Source: Cellvibrionales bacterium UBA4451
GTDB taxonomy: Bacteria > Pseudomonadota > Gammaproteobacteria > Pseudomonadales > Porticoccaceae
Length of the DNA stretch: 64,000 bases
NCBI GenBank assembly: GCA_002390285.1
Contig: DGPB01000014.1
Location: 1 to 64,000 of the forward strand
Direction: 5' to 3'
Every line of letters begins with the position of its first letter. Within the stretch, counting starts at the first letter, position 1. A model generated the notes under the pieces. It was given only the letters and a program-made list of their open reading frames with translations. It searched no databases and was not told the origin of the DNA. The position numbers and the translations under genes were made by a program. Positions 8,876-17,909 of the stretch are shown here, one piece after another.

Positions 8876-8917
8876 ATTAAATCAATAGTGGTACTCAGAT
8901 GACTTGATCTGGATTAA
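8876..8917 (-). promoter_or_regulatory. FNR/ANR-dependent class II promoter of ompW
   Basis: On the minus strand TTAATCCAGATCAA (8904-8917) matches the FNR consensus TTGATNNNNATCAA at nine of ten positions. A -10-like TTTAAT lies at 8876-8881. The distance between centres is 32 bases, which puts the box at about -41.5, the class II activation geometry. ompW is a known FNR target in enteric bacteria; control here is inferred. Confidence 0.65.
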
Positions 8918-8946
8918 ATAAATGGCTGTAAATTGATAACCGTCAA

Positions 8947-9369
8947 CTATTTCACGGTGATAAAAACCGGTTCAGATAACACCGGCGAATTATGGGGCAC
9001 ATGGTGATGGTCACCCAATAATAATTGCAGGCGATGTTTTCCTGGTACCAACTCGAGGGTCACCTCCGTCTGGCCTCCTCCAAAATGGCGATGATGTTCG
9101 TCACTCGGTATAGGGCTATTAAAATCCGGCAGTGTTTCTACATCGATTAACAAATGGTGGTGCCCAGTTTTATCACGCTCCACCCCGGCGGGGGCAACAC
9201 CAATCCCGGACAAGCCAAAACGTACTGTCACTGGATTACTGACAGTCGCCCCATCAACCGGAGAAATAATATAGGCTTTAGCACCATCTTGAGCCGGTGT
9301 CGCACCAGCGAGCAATGATGAAGTGAAGGACAGGGCGGTGATGGCCATAAGTACGGTAATGATTTTCAT
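8947..9369 (-). CDS. Periplasmic DUF4399 protein
   Basis: A 140-residue exported protein: a signal peptide (KIITVLMAITALSFTSSLLAG) followed by one DUF4399 domain. Characteristic pieces are AYIISPVDGATVSNPVTVRFGL, GHHHLLIDVETLP, DEHHRHFGGGQTEVTLEL and LLLGDHHHVPHNSPV. The histidine clusters suggest metal binding, but this is inference; the family has no settled function. AGAGGTAGAGC precedes the ATG. It lies between bolA and ompW on the same strand, and ompW appears to have its own promoter. Confidence 0.85.
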   Translation of the reverse strand: MKIITVLMAITALSFTSSLLAGATPAQDGAKAYIISPVDGATVSNPVTVRFGLSGIGVAPAGVERDKTGHHHLLIDVETLPDFNSPIPSDEHHRHFGGGQTEVTLELVPGKHRLQLLLGDHHHVPHNSPVLSEPVFITVK

Positions 9370-9439
9370 GCTCTACCTCTAATTACAGATTGTTTTATTT
9401 AAATACAGATTGATTAGAACCGCTGACGAGGCTACCAAG

Positions 9440-9766
9440 TCAGCTACTTTTACCACCACCCAAACATATTGGTGACTCTAGGGCATTATCAGATGCATCC
9501 CACTCTTCAGGAGTAAAGGTATGCAAAGCTAGCGCATGTACCTCTCCCGCCAATTCTTCTGCTAACTGCCTATACACCAGCTGGTGACGCTGAACAGCTC
9601 GCTTCCCTTCAAATTCCAAGGAAACAATAACCAACTTAAAGTGCGTTTCAGAATTGGCCGGTACTGCATGCATATGACTCTCGTTGACCACCGCCAAATA
9701 TGACGGTGAGAGTGCAGCTGTTATTTTATCTTCTATCTGTTTCTGGACTATCTGCTCTTGAACCAT
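9440..9766 (-). CDS. bolA: BolA family protein
   Basis: A 108-residue protein close to E. coli BolA (105). It carries IEDKITAAL, the loop NESHMHAVPANSETHFKLVIVS, and the helix-turn-helix-like segment ending in HALALHTFTPEEW, which is diagnostic of BolA rather than IbaG. BolA partners monothiol glutaredoxins in Fe-S handling and can act as a regulator of morphology and biofilm genes. AGGTGA precedes the ATG by about nine bases. It lies 40 bases after oadB on the same strand and may be co-transcribed. Confidence 0.93.
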   Translation of the reverse strand: MVQEQIVQKQIEDKITAALSPSYLAVVNESHMHAVPANSETHFKLVIVSLEFEGKRAVQRHQLVYRQLAEELAGEVHALALHTFTPEEWDASDNALESPICLGGGKSS

Positions 9767-9806
9767 TTGTTTTGAGTCACCTAATTTATGAACAACTATC
9801 TTGAGC

Positions 9807-10976
9807 TCAACCGCCCACCAAACTAATCATCACTCCCGCCGCCACCGCAGAACCAATGACACCGGCCACATTGGGACCCATAGCGTGCATTAGCAAGAAG
9901 TTATGAGGATTAGATTCCAGACCTAGCTTATTAGACACACGAGCCGCCATGGGTACGGCTGATACACCTGCAGAGCCAATTAAGGGGTTGATCGGGTGTT
10001 TGCTAAACTTGTTCATCAGTTTGGCCATAAGCACTCCGCAAGCTGTGCCAATACAAAATGCCAACACCCCAAGAATCAGGATACCCAACGTCTCAGGGTT
10101 GAGGAATTGTCCTGCACTCATTCTTGAACCGACACCTAGCCCAAGAAAAATAGTGACCATATTAATCAGTGAATTCTGAGCCGTATCACTGAGCCGCGAA
10201 ACTACCCCACACTCTCGCATTAGATTGCCAAAACAAAACATCCCCAGCAGAGGTGCAGCAGTGGGTAGCAATAGGGCCACCAGTAACAACAACGTTACAG
10301 GGAAAATAATCTTTTCAATTTTGGATACAGGCCGTAGCTGCTCCATTTTAATTTGGCGCTCACTCTCTGTGGTGAGTGCTCTCATGATAGGTGGCTGAAT
10401 AATCGGCACCAGCGCCATATAGGAATAGGCTGCTACGGCAATAGCTCCCAATAAATCAGGCGATAACAGGCTGGCCACATAAATGGCGGTAGGTCCATCG
10501 GCACCACCTATGATACCGATGGAAGCGGCATCTTGAATACTGAAATCCAAAATTCCGGCATAACTTAGTCCAATAGCACCCATGACGGTGGCAAAAATGC
10601 CAAACTGGGCTGCCGCACCAAGAAATAGCGTTTTGGGGTTGGCCAGCATGGGCCCAAAGTCGGTCATGGCTCCAACCCCCATAAAAATCAAAAGAGGGAA
10701 AATGCCCGTCGCAATACCCACATGATAGAGGTAGTACATTAAACCACCAGGACTCTCCAGATGGCCAAGGGCATCATATACCGGGGCTGCATCAAAGTTG
10801 GCACCAGGAATATTGACCAGTACAGCACCAAAACCAATCGGCACGAGTAATAGAGGCTCAAACCCCTTACGAATAGCAAGAAACAGCAGTAAAAGCCCTA
10901 TCAGGATCATCACACCCTGGCCCGGCTCCATTTGACTAAGGCCTGAATCGTGCCATAGGCCAAACAACTTTTCCAC
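9807..10976 (-). CDS. oadB: Oxaloacetate decarboxylase, Na+-pumping beta subunit
   Basis: The integral membrane subunit that decarboxylates carboxybiotin and pumps Na+ outward. It has 389 residues with about ten hydrophobic segments. The conserved motif IGIIGGADGPTAIYVAS contains the essential Asp, and GSAGVSAVPMAARVSNKLG plus the C-terminal MHAMGPNVAGVIGSAVAAG are family signatures. It follows oadA at 24 bases in the operon order G-A-B, so the complex is complete here. Confidence 0.96.
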   Translation of the reverse strand: MEKLFGLWHDSGLSQMEPGQGVMILIGLLLLFLAIRKGFEPLLLVPIGFGAVLVNIPGANFDAAPVYDALGHLESPGGLMYYLYHVGIATGIFPLLIFMGVGAMTDFGPMLANPKTLFLGAAAQFGIFATVMGAIGLSYAGILDFSIQDAASIGIIGGADGPTAIYVASLLSPDLLGAIAVAAYSYMALVPIIQPPIMRALTTESERQIKMEQLRPVSKIEKIIFPVTLLLLVALLLPTAAPLLGMFCFGNLMRECGVVSRLSDTAQNSLINMVTIFLGLGVGSRMSAGQFLNPETLGILILGVLAFCIGTACGVLMAKLMNKFSKHPINPLIGSAGVSAVPMAARVSNKLGLESNPHNFLLMHAMGPNVAGVIGSAVAAGVMISLVGG

Positions 10977-11000
10977 TACGCTTTATCCTTGTGGCGACAA

Positions 11001-12782
11001 TCAGGCGATGGTTAGCAGGCAATCACCCACTGAAACCGTATCGCCTTCTTTAACATTAACACCGGCCACAACACCTTCCTTAGGAGCACAGACGGTCGTT
11101 TCCATTTTCATTGCTTCGAGAATAATCACGCTCTCTCCCATTGCCACCTGTTGACCAGGCTCAACCAACACTTTGATCACGTTGCCTGCCAAGGGTGCAG
11201 TAAGTGGGTCGGCTGGCACTCCGGGGGGACAACCCTCCTCGTAACGTAACGTAACGTCAATGGGAACGATACCCGTTATATCCCCACCGCTAGCTACAGT
11301 CACTGTATGACGGACACCGTCAACGGTAACCGTATAAACTTCCTCGCCAGCGTCCAAGATAACGGAGCTACTCCCCGCCTCTGTTGGCTTTGGCTCAAAA
11401 GCAGAGGGATCCCCTCTGTTTTTCAGGAATTTCAAACCAGTTTGAGGGAATAATGCGTAGGTCAAAACATCATCAATTTTTTGATCCCCTCCTGCCAACT
11501 CAATGCCCTGCTCAACGACAAGAACATCCAATTCAGCAATAAGCTTGTCCAGCTCTGGCTCCAAGAGGTCTGCCGGCCGACACGTGATCGGCTCTTCGCC
11601 TTCCAGTATTTTAGACTGTAGTTCTGCATTCACGGGGGCTGGGGTCGCACCGTACTCCCCTCTCATCACCCCTTTGGTTTCCTTGGTAACACTCTTGTAG
11701 CGCTCTCCGGTCAATACATTCAGTACCGATTGGCTACCTACGATCTGAGAGGTGGGTGTAACCAGAGGAATAAACCCCAAGTCCTCACGCACTCGAGGAA
11801 TTTCCTTAAGCACCTCGTCGAACTTGTTTTCCGCACCCTGTTCACGCAGTTGATTTTCCATATTTGTCAGCATGCCACCCGGTACTTGGGCCACCAAAAT
11901 ACGAGAATCCGTTCCGCGGAGAGAACCTTCGAAAACGGCGTATTTCTTACGCATTTCACGGAAATAGGCGGCAATTTCTTCGAGTAAGCCCATGTCTAGC
12001 CCGGTGCTTCTAGGCGTATCCTCGAGAATGGCCACAATGGACTCTGTGGCAGAATGACCTGATGTCATCGACATTGATGAAATCGCGGTATCGACATTAT
12101 CTATTCCCGCTTCCACACATTTCACAATCGTGGCCGTAGATAGCCCTGTTGTGGCATGGCAATGCAGCTGAATAGGTATCTCACAGGCTTCTTTGAGCTT
12201 AGAGACTAGATCGTAACCAACGTAGGGTTTTAGCAGTCCAGCCATATCCTTAATACAAATGGAGTCCGCACCCAAATCTTCAAGAGACCGCCCCATATCG
12301 ACCCAGCGGTCTATGGTATGCACTGGGCTGACCGTATAGGACATGGTGCCCTGCGCATGTTTTCCCTGTTTTTTTACCGCTTTTAGGGATGTCTCCAGGT
12401 TGCGTAAATCATTCATCGCGTCAAATATCCGGAATACATCAACACCAGTTACCGCTGCACGCTCTACAAATTTTTCAACCACATCATCTGCATAATGACG
12501 ATAACCAAGAATATTTTGTGCGCGAAATAGCATTTGTTGAGGTGTATTGGGCATCGCCTTTTTTAACTGGCGAAGACGGTCCCACGGGTCTTCCCCCAAA
12601 TAGCGAATACAGGCATCAAAGGTAGCACCACCCCACGTCTCCAGTGACCAAAAGCCAACCTGATCCAGTTTTTCGGCAATGGGCAACATATCGTCAATTC
12701 GCATACGAGTTGCGAACAGTGACTGATGAGCATCTCGCAAGACAACTTCCGTGATACCAAGAGGCGTATTCCTATCCATCAT
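11001..12782 (-). CDS. oadA: Oxaloacetate decarboxylase alpha subunit (biotin carboxyltransferase)
   Basis: A 593-residue cytoplasmic subunit. The N-terminal carboxyltransferase TIM barrel shows TEVVLRDAHQSLFATR, CIKDMAGLLKPY and the metal ligands in LHCHATTG. A middle conserved region and a short linker follow. The C-terminal biotinyl domain has the carrier lysine in EAMKMET. It transfers CO2 from oxaloacetate to biotin, and the beta subunit releases it while exporting Na+. The linker is short and carries little of the Ala/Pro repeat seen in Klebsiella OadA. It is preceded by oadG at 63 bases. Confidence 0.96.
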   Translation of the reverse strand: MMDRNTPLGITEVVLRDAHQSLFATRMRIDDMLPIAEKLDQVGFWSLETWGGATFDACIRYLGEDPWDRLRQLKKAMPNTPQQMLFRAQNILGYRHYADDVVEKFVERAAVTGVDVFRIFDAMNDLRNLETSLKAVKKQGKHAQGTMSYTVSPVHTIDRWVDMGRSLEDLGADSICIKDMAGLLKPYVGYDLVSKLKEACEIPIQLHCHATTGLSTATIVKCVEAGIDNVDTAISSMSMTSGHSATESIVAILEDTPRSTGLDMGLLEEIAAYFREMRKKYAVFEGSLRGTDSRILVAQVPGGMLTNMENQLREQGAENKFDEVLKEIPRVREDLGFIPLVTPTSQIVGSQSVLNVLTGERYKSVTKETKGVMRGEYGATPAPVNAELQSKILEGEEPITCRPADLLEPELDKLIAELDVLVVEQGIELAGGDQKIDDVLTYALFPQTGLKFLKNRGDPSAFEPKPTEAGSSSVILDAGEEVYTVTVDGVRHTVTVASGGDITGIVPIDVTLRYEEGCPPGVPADPLTAPLAGNVIKVLVEPGQQVAMGESVIILEAMKMETTVCAPKEGVVAGVNVKEGDTVSVGDCLLTIA

Positions 12783-12845
12783 ATTACTGCTCTTGTTGAA
12801 TCAATTTTCTTGGGGAGTAGCAGACCAACATCCGCCTCCCAATCA

Positions 12846-13103
12846 TCATCGATTGCGATGCTGGTCTATAGCATTCTGAAGTAGGGTCAACAGCTTTCGG
12901 TCTACTGCTCTTTTGGTAGAAGAAGAATGGGTAGGATCAGCTTTAGTTTCTGGTAGATTAGCTTCTGTCGATTCAGGGAGAAAATATCCGAGGACTCTTG
13001 ATGATATAGCCGTAACCGTGACCAACAATGTCAAAAAGAGAAACACCGTACTCATGCCATAGATCATCAAATCTAGGCCTTGTTGCAGTAAAGGGTCTGT
13101 CAT
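12846..13103 (-). CDS. oadG: Oxaloacetate decarboxylase gamma subunit
   Basis: An 85-residue small subunit with one N-terminal membrane helix (GLDLMIYGMSTVFLFLTLLVTVTA in outline) and a polar tail. The LxYGMSTVFxFL pattern is the OadG signature. It assembles the alpha-beta complex and carries the zinc-binding tail in characterised members; the tail here is short and has only one His. It is the first gene of oadGAB. Confidence 0.9.
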   Translation of the reverse strand: MTDPLLQQGLDLMIYGMSTVFLFLTLLVTVTAISSRVLGYFLPESTEANLPETKADPTHSSSTKRAVDRKLLTLLQNAIDQHRNR

Positions 13104-13321
13104 GTCTCACCTATTACTAATTCACCCATCACTAGTTCACTCAACAAATACAGCTATCCCATATGATTAACGTTTCGGGCACACCGTTTATGGCGTCACC
13201 CTTCAGAAGACTATACTGGCTGTGCGAGTTTCCATCAATATATTCAAGGTAGCACTGACTTTTGATGGTTGGGAGACTACAATCCCGCATTCGTTCGAAA
13301 CTGATACGCCATTGACAATAT

Positions 13322-15058
13322 ATGAGTATTAAATCGCTACTTGACCAACGTGTTTTGGCTGCCATGGCGGCAGCAAATATTCCCGGGGAATGCCCAGCTA
13401 ATATTACGATCAGCTCTCGCACTGGATTCGGCGACTTTCAAGCCAATGGATCCATGGCCGCTGCAAAAAGGCTTAAAACAAACCCCCGCGAATTGGCCCA
13501 ACAGATTGTCGAAAACCTAGACTTACGTGGTATAGCTGACAAGGTAGAAATAGCCGGCCCAGGTTTTATCAATATCCATCTGGCACCGGCGTTTCTGAGC
13601 GAACAATTACAATGCTTGAGTGCCGATAAAAAGCTTGGCGCCAATACACCTACACCCCAAACCGTAGTGGTGGATTACTCTTCCCCCAATTTGGCGAAGG
13701 AAATGCATGTAGGCCACTTGCGCAGCACTATTATCGGTGACGCGGTAGCGCGAACCCTGGAATATCTTGGCCACAGTGTCATTCGCCAAAATCACATGGG
13801 TGACTGGGGCACTCAATTTGGCATGTTGATTGCCGAACTGGAAGAACAGCTGGGTGAAGGTGAACAAGTTGAGCTTGCCTTGGGCGATCTAGAAGTCTTT
13901 TATCAACAATCTAAAAAACACTTCGATGAAGACCGAGGCTTTGCCGATAAAGCCCGCGATTACGTGGTAAAACTACAGTCTGGTGATGCCCACTGCCGTA
14001 AACTCTGGCAGCAGTTTATTGATATCTCTGTGGCCCACAGTGAAGCTATTTACCGCGATCTCAATGTCACCCTAAAGCATACTGATATTCGCCCGGAAAG
14101 CGCCTATAACGACGACCTAGCCACCATCCTTAGTGATCTACAGCAACAGCAACTTGCAGTGGAAGATCAGGGCGCACAAGTGGTGTTTCTCCAAGAGTTG
14201 GCGGATAAAAAGGGTAATCCTAGCCCCGTTATTGTGCAAAAATCAGGCGGCGGCTACCTTTATGCCACCACCGATTTAGCCTCCCTACGTTACCGAAGCA
14301 GCACCCTCAAGGCTGACCGCATCCTCTACTTTATCGATGCTCGTCAATCACTACACATGAAGCAAGTGTTTACCCTGGCAACAAAAGCCGGGTATGTGAC
14401 AGGTAATATCTCACTAGAACACCTCCCGTTTGGCACCATGATGGGTAAGGATGGCAAGCCATTCAAAACCCGCAGTGGTGGGACCGTCAAACTGACGGAC
14501 TTGCTGGAGGAAGCTGTTGAGCGAGCCTGTGCCTTGGTAAAAGAGAAGAACTCAGCAATTTCTGCAGACGAAATGGCAGAAATTGGCCAAAAAGTGGGTA
14601 TTGGCGCTGTAAAATACGCAGATCTCAGTAAAACTCGGACCAATGATTACATTTTTGACTGGGAGACCATGCTCAGCTTTGAAGGTAATACAGCACCCTA
14701 CCTACAATACGCCTACACCCGCATTCGCAGTATCTTTCGCAAAGCGGGAACGAAATACAGCGACGTCAGTCAACGTATCAATATTAGCGAAGATCAGGAA
14801 AAAATACTGGCCCTTAAACTTCTTCAGTTTGGCGAAGTGCTCCAGCAAGTGGCCGATGATGCCTATCCCCATATACTCTGTAGTTACCTCTATGAACTAG
14901 CCAGTGCTTATATGGTCTTTTATGAGCACTGTCCAATCCTTAAAGAAAATATCCCTTCTGAAATAAGAGATAGCCGTTTGGCCATTTGCCAGCTCACATC
15001 TCGAATTTTAGCGCAGGGCCTAGATTTACTGGGGATTGAAGTCATGGAGCAGATGTAA
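13322..15058 (+). CDS. argS: Arginyl-tRNA synthetase
   Basis: A class I synthetase of 578 residues (E. coli 577). It has the N-terminal Add-1 domain (about 1-110), the HIGH equivalent HVGHLRST within SSPNLAKEMHVGHLRSTIIGD in outline, the FGTMMGKDGKPFKTRSGG region that replaces KMSKS, and an anticodon-binding C-terminal helical domain (LCSYLYELASAYMVFYEHCP in outline). Charges tRNA-Arg in the cytoplasm. It is divergent from oadG, leaving 218 bases between them. No strong ribosome-binding site precedes the ATG. Confidence 0.97.
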   Translation: MSIKSLLDQRVLAAMAAANIPGECPANITISSRTGFGDFQANGSMAAAKRLKTNPRELAQQIVENLDLRGIADKVEIAGPGFINIHLAPAFLSEQLQCLSADKKLGANTPTPQTVVVDYSSPNLAKEMHVGHLRSTIIGDAVARTLEYLGHSVIRQNHMGDWGTQFGMLIAELEEQLGEGEQVELALGDLEVFYQQSKKHFDEDRGFADKARDYVVKLQSGDAHCRKLWQQFIDISVAHSEAIYRDLNVTLKHTDIRPESAYNDDLATILSDLQQQQLAVEDQGAQVVFLQELADKKGNPSPVIVQKSGGGYLYATTDLASLRYRSSTLKADRILYFIDARQSLHMKQVFTLATKAGYVTGNISLEHLPFGTMMGKDGKPFKTRSGGTVKLTDLLEEAVERACALVKEKNSAISADEMAEIGQKVGIGAVKYADLSKTRTNDYIFDWETMLSFEGNTAPYLQYAYTRIRSIFRKAGTKYSDVSQRINISEDQEKILALKLLQFGEVLQQVADDAYPHILCSYLYELASAYMVFYEHCPILKENIPSEIRDSRLAICQLTSRILAQGLDLLGIEVMEQM

Positions 15059-15151
15059 GGTCACCTATTAGGAATACTTTGCTCTAACAAAGACCCTGTA
15101 ACCACTTTCAAAAATCTTTGACAAAACCAAGAATCGCGCTAACCTTTATGA

Positions 15152-15514
15152 ATGGTAAAACAGGCCCTCAGCGCTCTAAAAGAATCCAGCTCAGGTAACT
15201 ATTACTCTGGCACTGATTTCTGGATAAAACTGAAACACTCGGCGAAAGCTGCGGGTTACGAACTGGTCGAGAAAAGCCTGTGGCTCTATTATGCCGCGAG
15301 AAACCATAACACGCCGCCATGGGCAAAGGCCGTTGTTTAGAGTGCCCTAGCCTATTTTATTCTCCCCACTGACGCCATTCCCGACTTTATACCCATCAGT
15401 GGCTATACCGATGATATGGCTGCTATCGCGACAGCAGTCACAACGATTGCAAACTATATTGACGATGACGTTAAGGCTAAAGCCAGCCAAAAACTGAAAC
15501 ATTGGTTTGATTGA
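15152..15514 (+). pseudogene. DUF1232 (YkvA-like) membrane protein gene broken by an in-frame TAG
   Basis: One frame reads from ATG through WAKAVV, a TAG at 15338-15340, then SALAYFILPTDAIPDFIPI and GYTDDMAAIATAVTTIA to a TGA. DUF1232 proteins carry an uninterrupted W-x-KAV...GALGYFI.P.DAIPDF...GYTDD block, so the amber codon falls inside the most conserved helix at exactly one residue position, with no frame change. The intact product would be about 120 residues with hydrophobic helices. It converges with fumC. A point mutation, a suppressor tRNA or a base-call error would each explain it. Confidence 0.8.
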
Positions 15515-15550
15515 AAGATGTGACTCCGGATAAATTCGTCTCGTTATTCA

Positions 15551-16933
15551 TCAATGCGTTAAAACGTGTTGTCTGACAAGCTCATCAAACTCCTCTCCAG
15601 AAATAATCTTTTTCTTTACAAGAACCTGACGAATAGTCAAATCATGCTGTTGAGCATATTTAGCAATTTCTGCCGCTCGGTCATAACCGACGCGTGGTGT
15701 TAAGGCCGTCACAATCATTAAAGATCTTTCAAGGTATCTCGATAATTGAGCGTGGTTACAATCAAGGCCTTTGACACAATACTTAGCAAAGTGAAGAGCG
15801 CCTTCACTCAGCAACCGAATCGATGACAATATATTGCTAATAATGACCGGTTTAAATAAGTTTAGCTGTAAATGGCCCTGAGAACAGGCCATTGCAACGG
15901 CGGTATCATTTCCCATCACCTGAGTGGCAATCATCGTCAGTGATTCAATTTGTGTAGGATTGACCTTGCCGGGCATGATAGAGCTACCCGGCTCGTTGGC
16001 AGGTAATATAATTTCGGATAATCCGGCCCTTGGCCCACTGGCCAGCACGCGCAAGTTATTACCGATAATTAAAAAATCTGAAGCAACCTGTCGTAATGAA
16101 CCGCTCACCCTCAGTAGAACATTATGAGTAGAGAGGGCCGTAAATTTGTTAGGAGCAGAGGTCAAGGGAAACCCGGTCAGAACACAGAGGTGATTAATGA
16201 TGGTATCTTCCCATCTCGTTCCCGCATTCAAACCCGTGCCCACTGCAGTGCCACCAATAGCCAGTAAGTAAAGATCTTGCTTTACCTGTTCAAGTTGTTG
16301 AAGCCCGTAATCAATCTGACATGCATACCCCGAAAACTCCTGTCCCAGTGTCATAGGAGCAGCATCCATCATGTGAGTGCGACCTACTTTCCACTGATCC
16401 TCAAAAGCGTTCGACTTTTCTTCCAAAGAACACGTCAAGTCCGTTAATGCTGGGATCAGATGCTGCTCCAGAGCAGACAGTGTTGCTATATGCATCGCTG
16501 TAGGAAACACGTCATTAGATGATTGCGACATATTCACATGGTCATTGGGGTGCACTGGGTATTTCTCACCCCGCCGATGACCAGAAATCTCATTGGCGCG
16601 ATTTGCTATCACCTCATTTAGATTCATATTAGTCTGCGTTCCACTACCGCTTTGCCACACAGATAGAGGAAACTGATCGTCATGTTGATGATCTAATATT
16701 TCATCACAAGCCTGAATAATCGGTTTTTTGAGCTCCTCGGCCAAATCATCCAATTCGGTATTGGCCATAGCCGCGGCTTTTTTTACCAAAGCCAACGCCT
16801 GAATAACCCCTTCGGGCATAGGCGAGTCTACGTAAGGGAAGTTTTCAATGGCCCTTTGGGTCTGCGCTCCCCAAAGTGCATTAGTAGGTACTTTTATATT
16901 GCCGAGAGAATCACTTTCTATTCGGTATGACAT
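15551..16933 (-). CDS. fumC: Class II fumarate hydratase
   Basis: Iron-independent fumarase of about 460 residues (E. coli FumC 467), hydrating fumarate to malate in the TCA cycle. It shows SGSGTQTNMNLNEVIANRA, HPNDHVNMSQSSND, the active-site GRTHMMDAAP and the superfamily loop GSSIMPGKVNPTQ with the catalytic Ser. A GTG nine bases upstream is in frame, but the ATG at 16933 has GGGTGAG just before it and begins SYRIESDSLG as in relatives. FumC is oxygen-stable, which suits a habitat with variable oxygen. Confidence 0.95.
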   Translation of the reverse strand: MSYRIESDSLGNIKVPTNALWGAQTQRAIENFPYVDSPMPEGVIQALALVKKAAAMANTELDDLAEELKKPIIQACDEILDHQHDDQFPLSVWQSGSGTQTNMNLNEVIANRANEISGHRRGEKYPVHPNDHVNMSQSSNDVFPTAMHIATLSALEQHLIPALTDLTCSLEEKSNAFEDQWKVGRTHMMDAAPMTLGQEFSGYACQIDYGLQQLEQVKQDLYLLAIGGTAVGTGLNAGTRWEDTIINHLCVLTGFPLTSAPNKFTALSTHNVLLRVSGSLRQVASDFLIIGNNLRVLASGPRAGLSEIILPANEPGSSIMPGKVNPTQIESLTMIATQVMGNDTAVAMACSQGHLQLNLFKPVIISNILSSIRLLSEGALHFAKYCVKGLDCNHAQLSRYLERSLMIVTALTPRVGYDRAAEIAKYAQQHDLTIRQVLVKKKIISGEEFDELVRQHVLTH

Positions 16934-17080
16934 AGCGCTCACCCACTCATCAATTTTTCACTCCCGAATATTCAGGAGCAAGACGAATTAAAATGTGCCG
17001 ATAATTGATGTCGGCTATTTTAATATCGACACCCTAAGCATATGTCTATATTTGAGTGTTAACCAGATAGAGACTATCTA

Positions 17081-17347
17081 TTACTTTTCCTGTTGATTAG
17101 AAAAATTCCAATTACCATTTTCATCCTGCCATTTATGGGTAGTTTTCACGTCATCAGGAGGTTCAACACTATTAAGTGCTGGTATTTCAGACAGTCGCCT
17201 AAGATTCGAGGATCCAGAGCTCATGTCCGGAAAAAAAGTACTGGGAGAGACCGGGAATGAGCCCGTTTTCAAGTAAAATAAATAGCAGCCAATTGCCATG
17301 ACGAAAATTAAGATAAGCAAGCTTCGAAAAATACTTCCCATTAACAT
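17081..17347 (-). CDS. Small membrane protein with a DUF4124-like tail
   Basis: An 88-residue protein. Residues about 5-27 (SIFRSLLILIFVMAIGCYLF) form one membrane helix or uncleaved leader. The C-terminus THKWQDENGNWNFSNQ resembles the DUF4124 motif (YKWVDENG-x-x-HFSD) of small envelope proteins. AAGGGA precedes the ATG. It lies after fumC's upstream region and faces a long non-coding stretch. Function is unknown. Confidence 0.6.
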   Translation of the reverse strand: MLMGSIFRSLLILIFVMAIGCYLFYLKTGSFPVSPSTFFPDMSSGSSNLRRLSEIPALNSVEPPDDVKTTHKWQDENGNWNFSNQQEK

Positions 17348-17909
17348 GACAAATCCCTTATCTATTGTTTCACTTCCAATGTTCTTAAACTATTAGCTCA
17401 ACTGTGCTAATTCAGTCTTGCTGACTTGAATCATCGACTCATTAAAACAACAAAAAACCACTCTTTCAATTGTAGAGTTTTCCACAAGAGCATGTCTGAC
17501 TTTAGACACCGCAATAGCTGTGGTCTTGTCTGTAGAAAATCATTTACGCCGTTTTAATGGGGTGCCACGCGAACATTTCCCGTTGTTTTTAAAGGAATAT
17601 GAGTGCGTTTTAGCAACAGCACCCCAAAGAGTAAATTAAAACAGCAAGGTCAATAGGTTAGGGTTTAAATTGGCTGGTTATCCAGGATAACTCCCTCCAT
17701 AGTTTATAGCCGTCTGTTTTCATTCACAGATTGTCAGTCTGTCGCTCAACCTTTCAGAATATGATCAATAAATGTACATCTTTGATATGAATTGACAATA
17801 GTTATGCTATTTTTTTAATTTTTAGTTGAATATATACTCATAACCTGTTAAAAAATAAACAAAATAAGAATAGCCAGAAGGCGACAAGATAATACTCGGG
17901 AGTCAAACC
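17348..17909. other. 562-base non-coding stretch with inverted repeats
   Basis: I see no gene on either strand. It holds a nested inverted repeat (GTTTTAATGGGGTGC at 17551-17565 opposing GCACCCC at 17619-17625 and ATTAAAAC at 17635-17642), a perfect 7-1-7 palindrome GTTATCCAGGATAAC at 17677-17691, and a promoter-like sequence near the right end. The AT-rich last 150 bases look like upstream DNA of the following gene. Confidence 0.5.
17792..17819 (+). promoter_or_regulatory. Candidate sigma-70 promoter of the muramidase-like gene
   Basis: A perfect -35 TTGACA (17792-17797) and a -10-like TTTAAT (17814-17819) are separated by 16 bases in an AT-rich stretch about 90 bases before the next start codon. 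Confidence 0.4.

Noticed and set aside
13141..13422. 93-codon minus-strand frame between oadG and argS
   Set aside because: It overlaps the argS start on the other strand, shows no family features and no ribosome-binding site.
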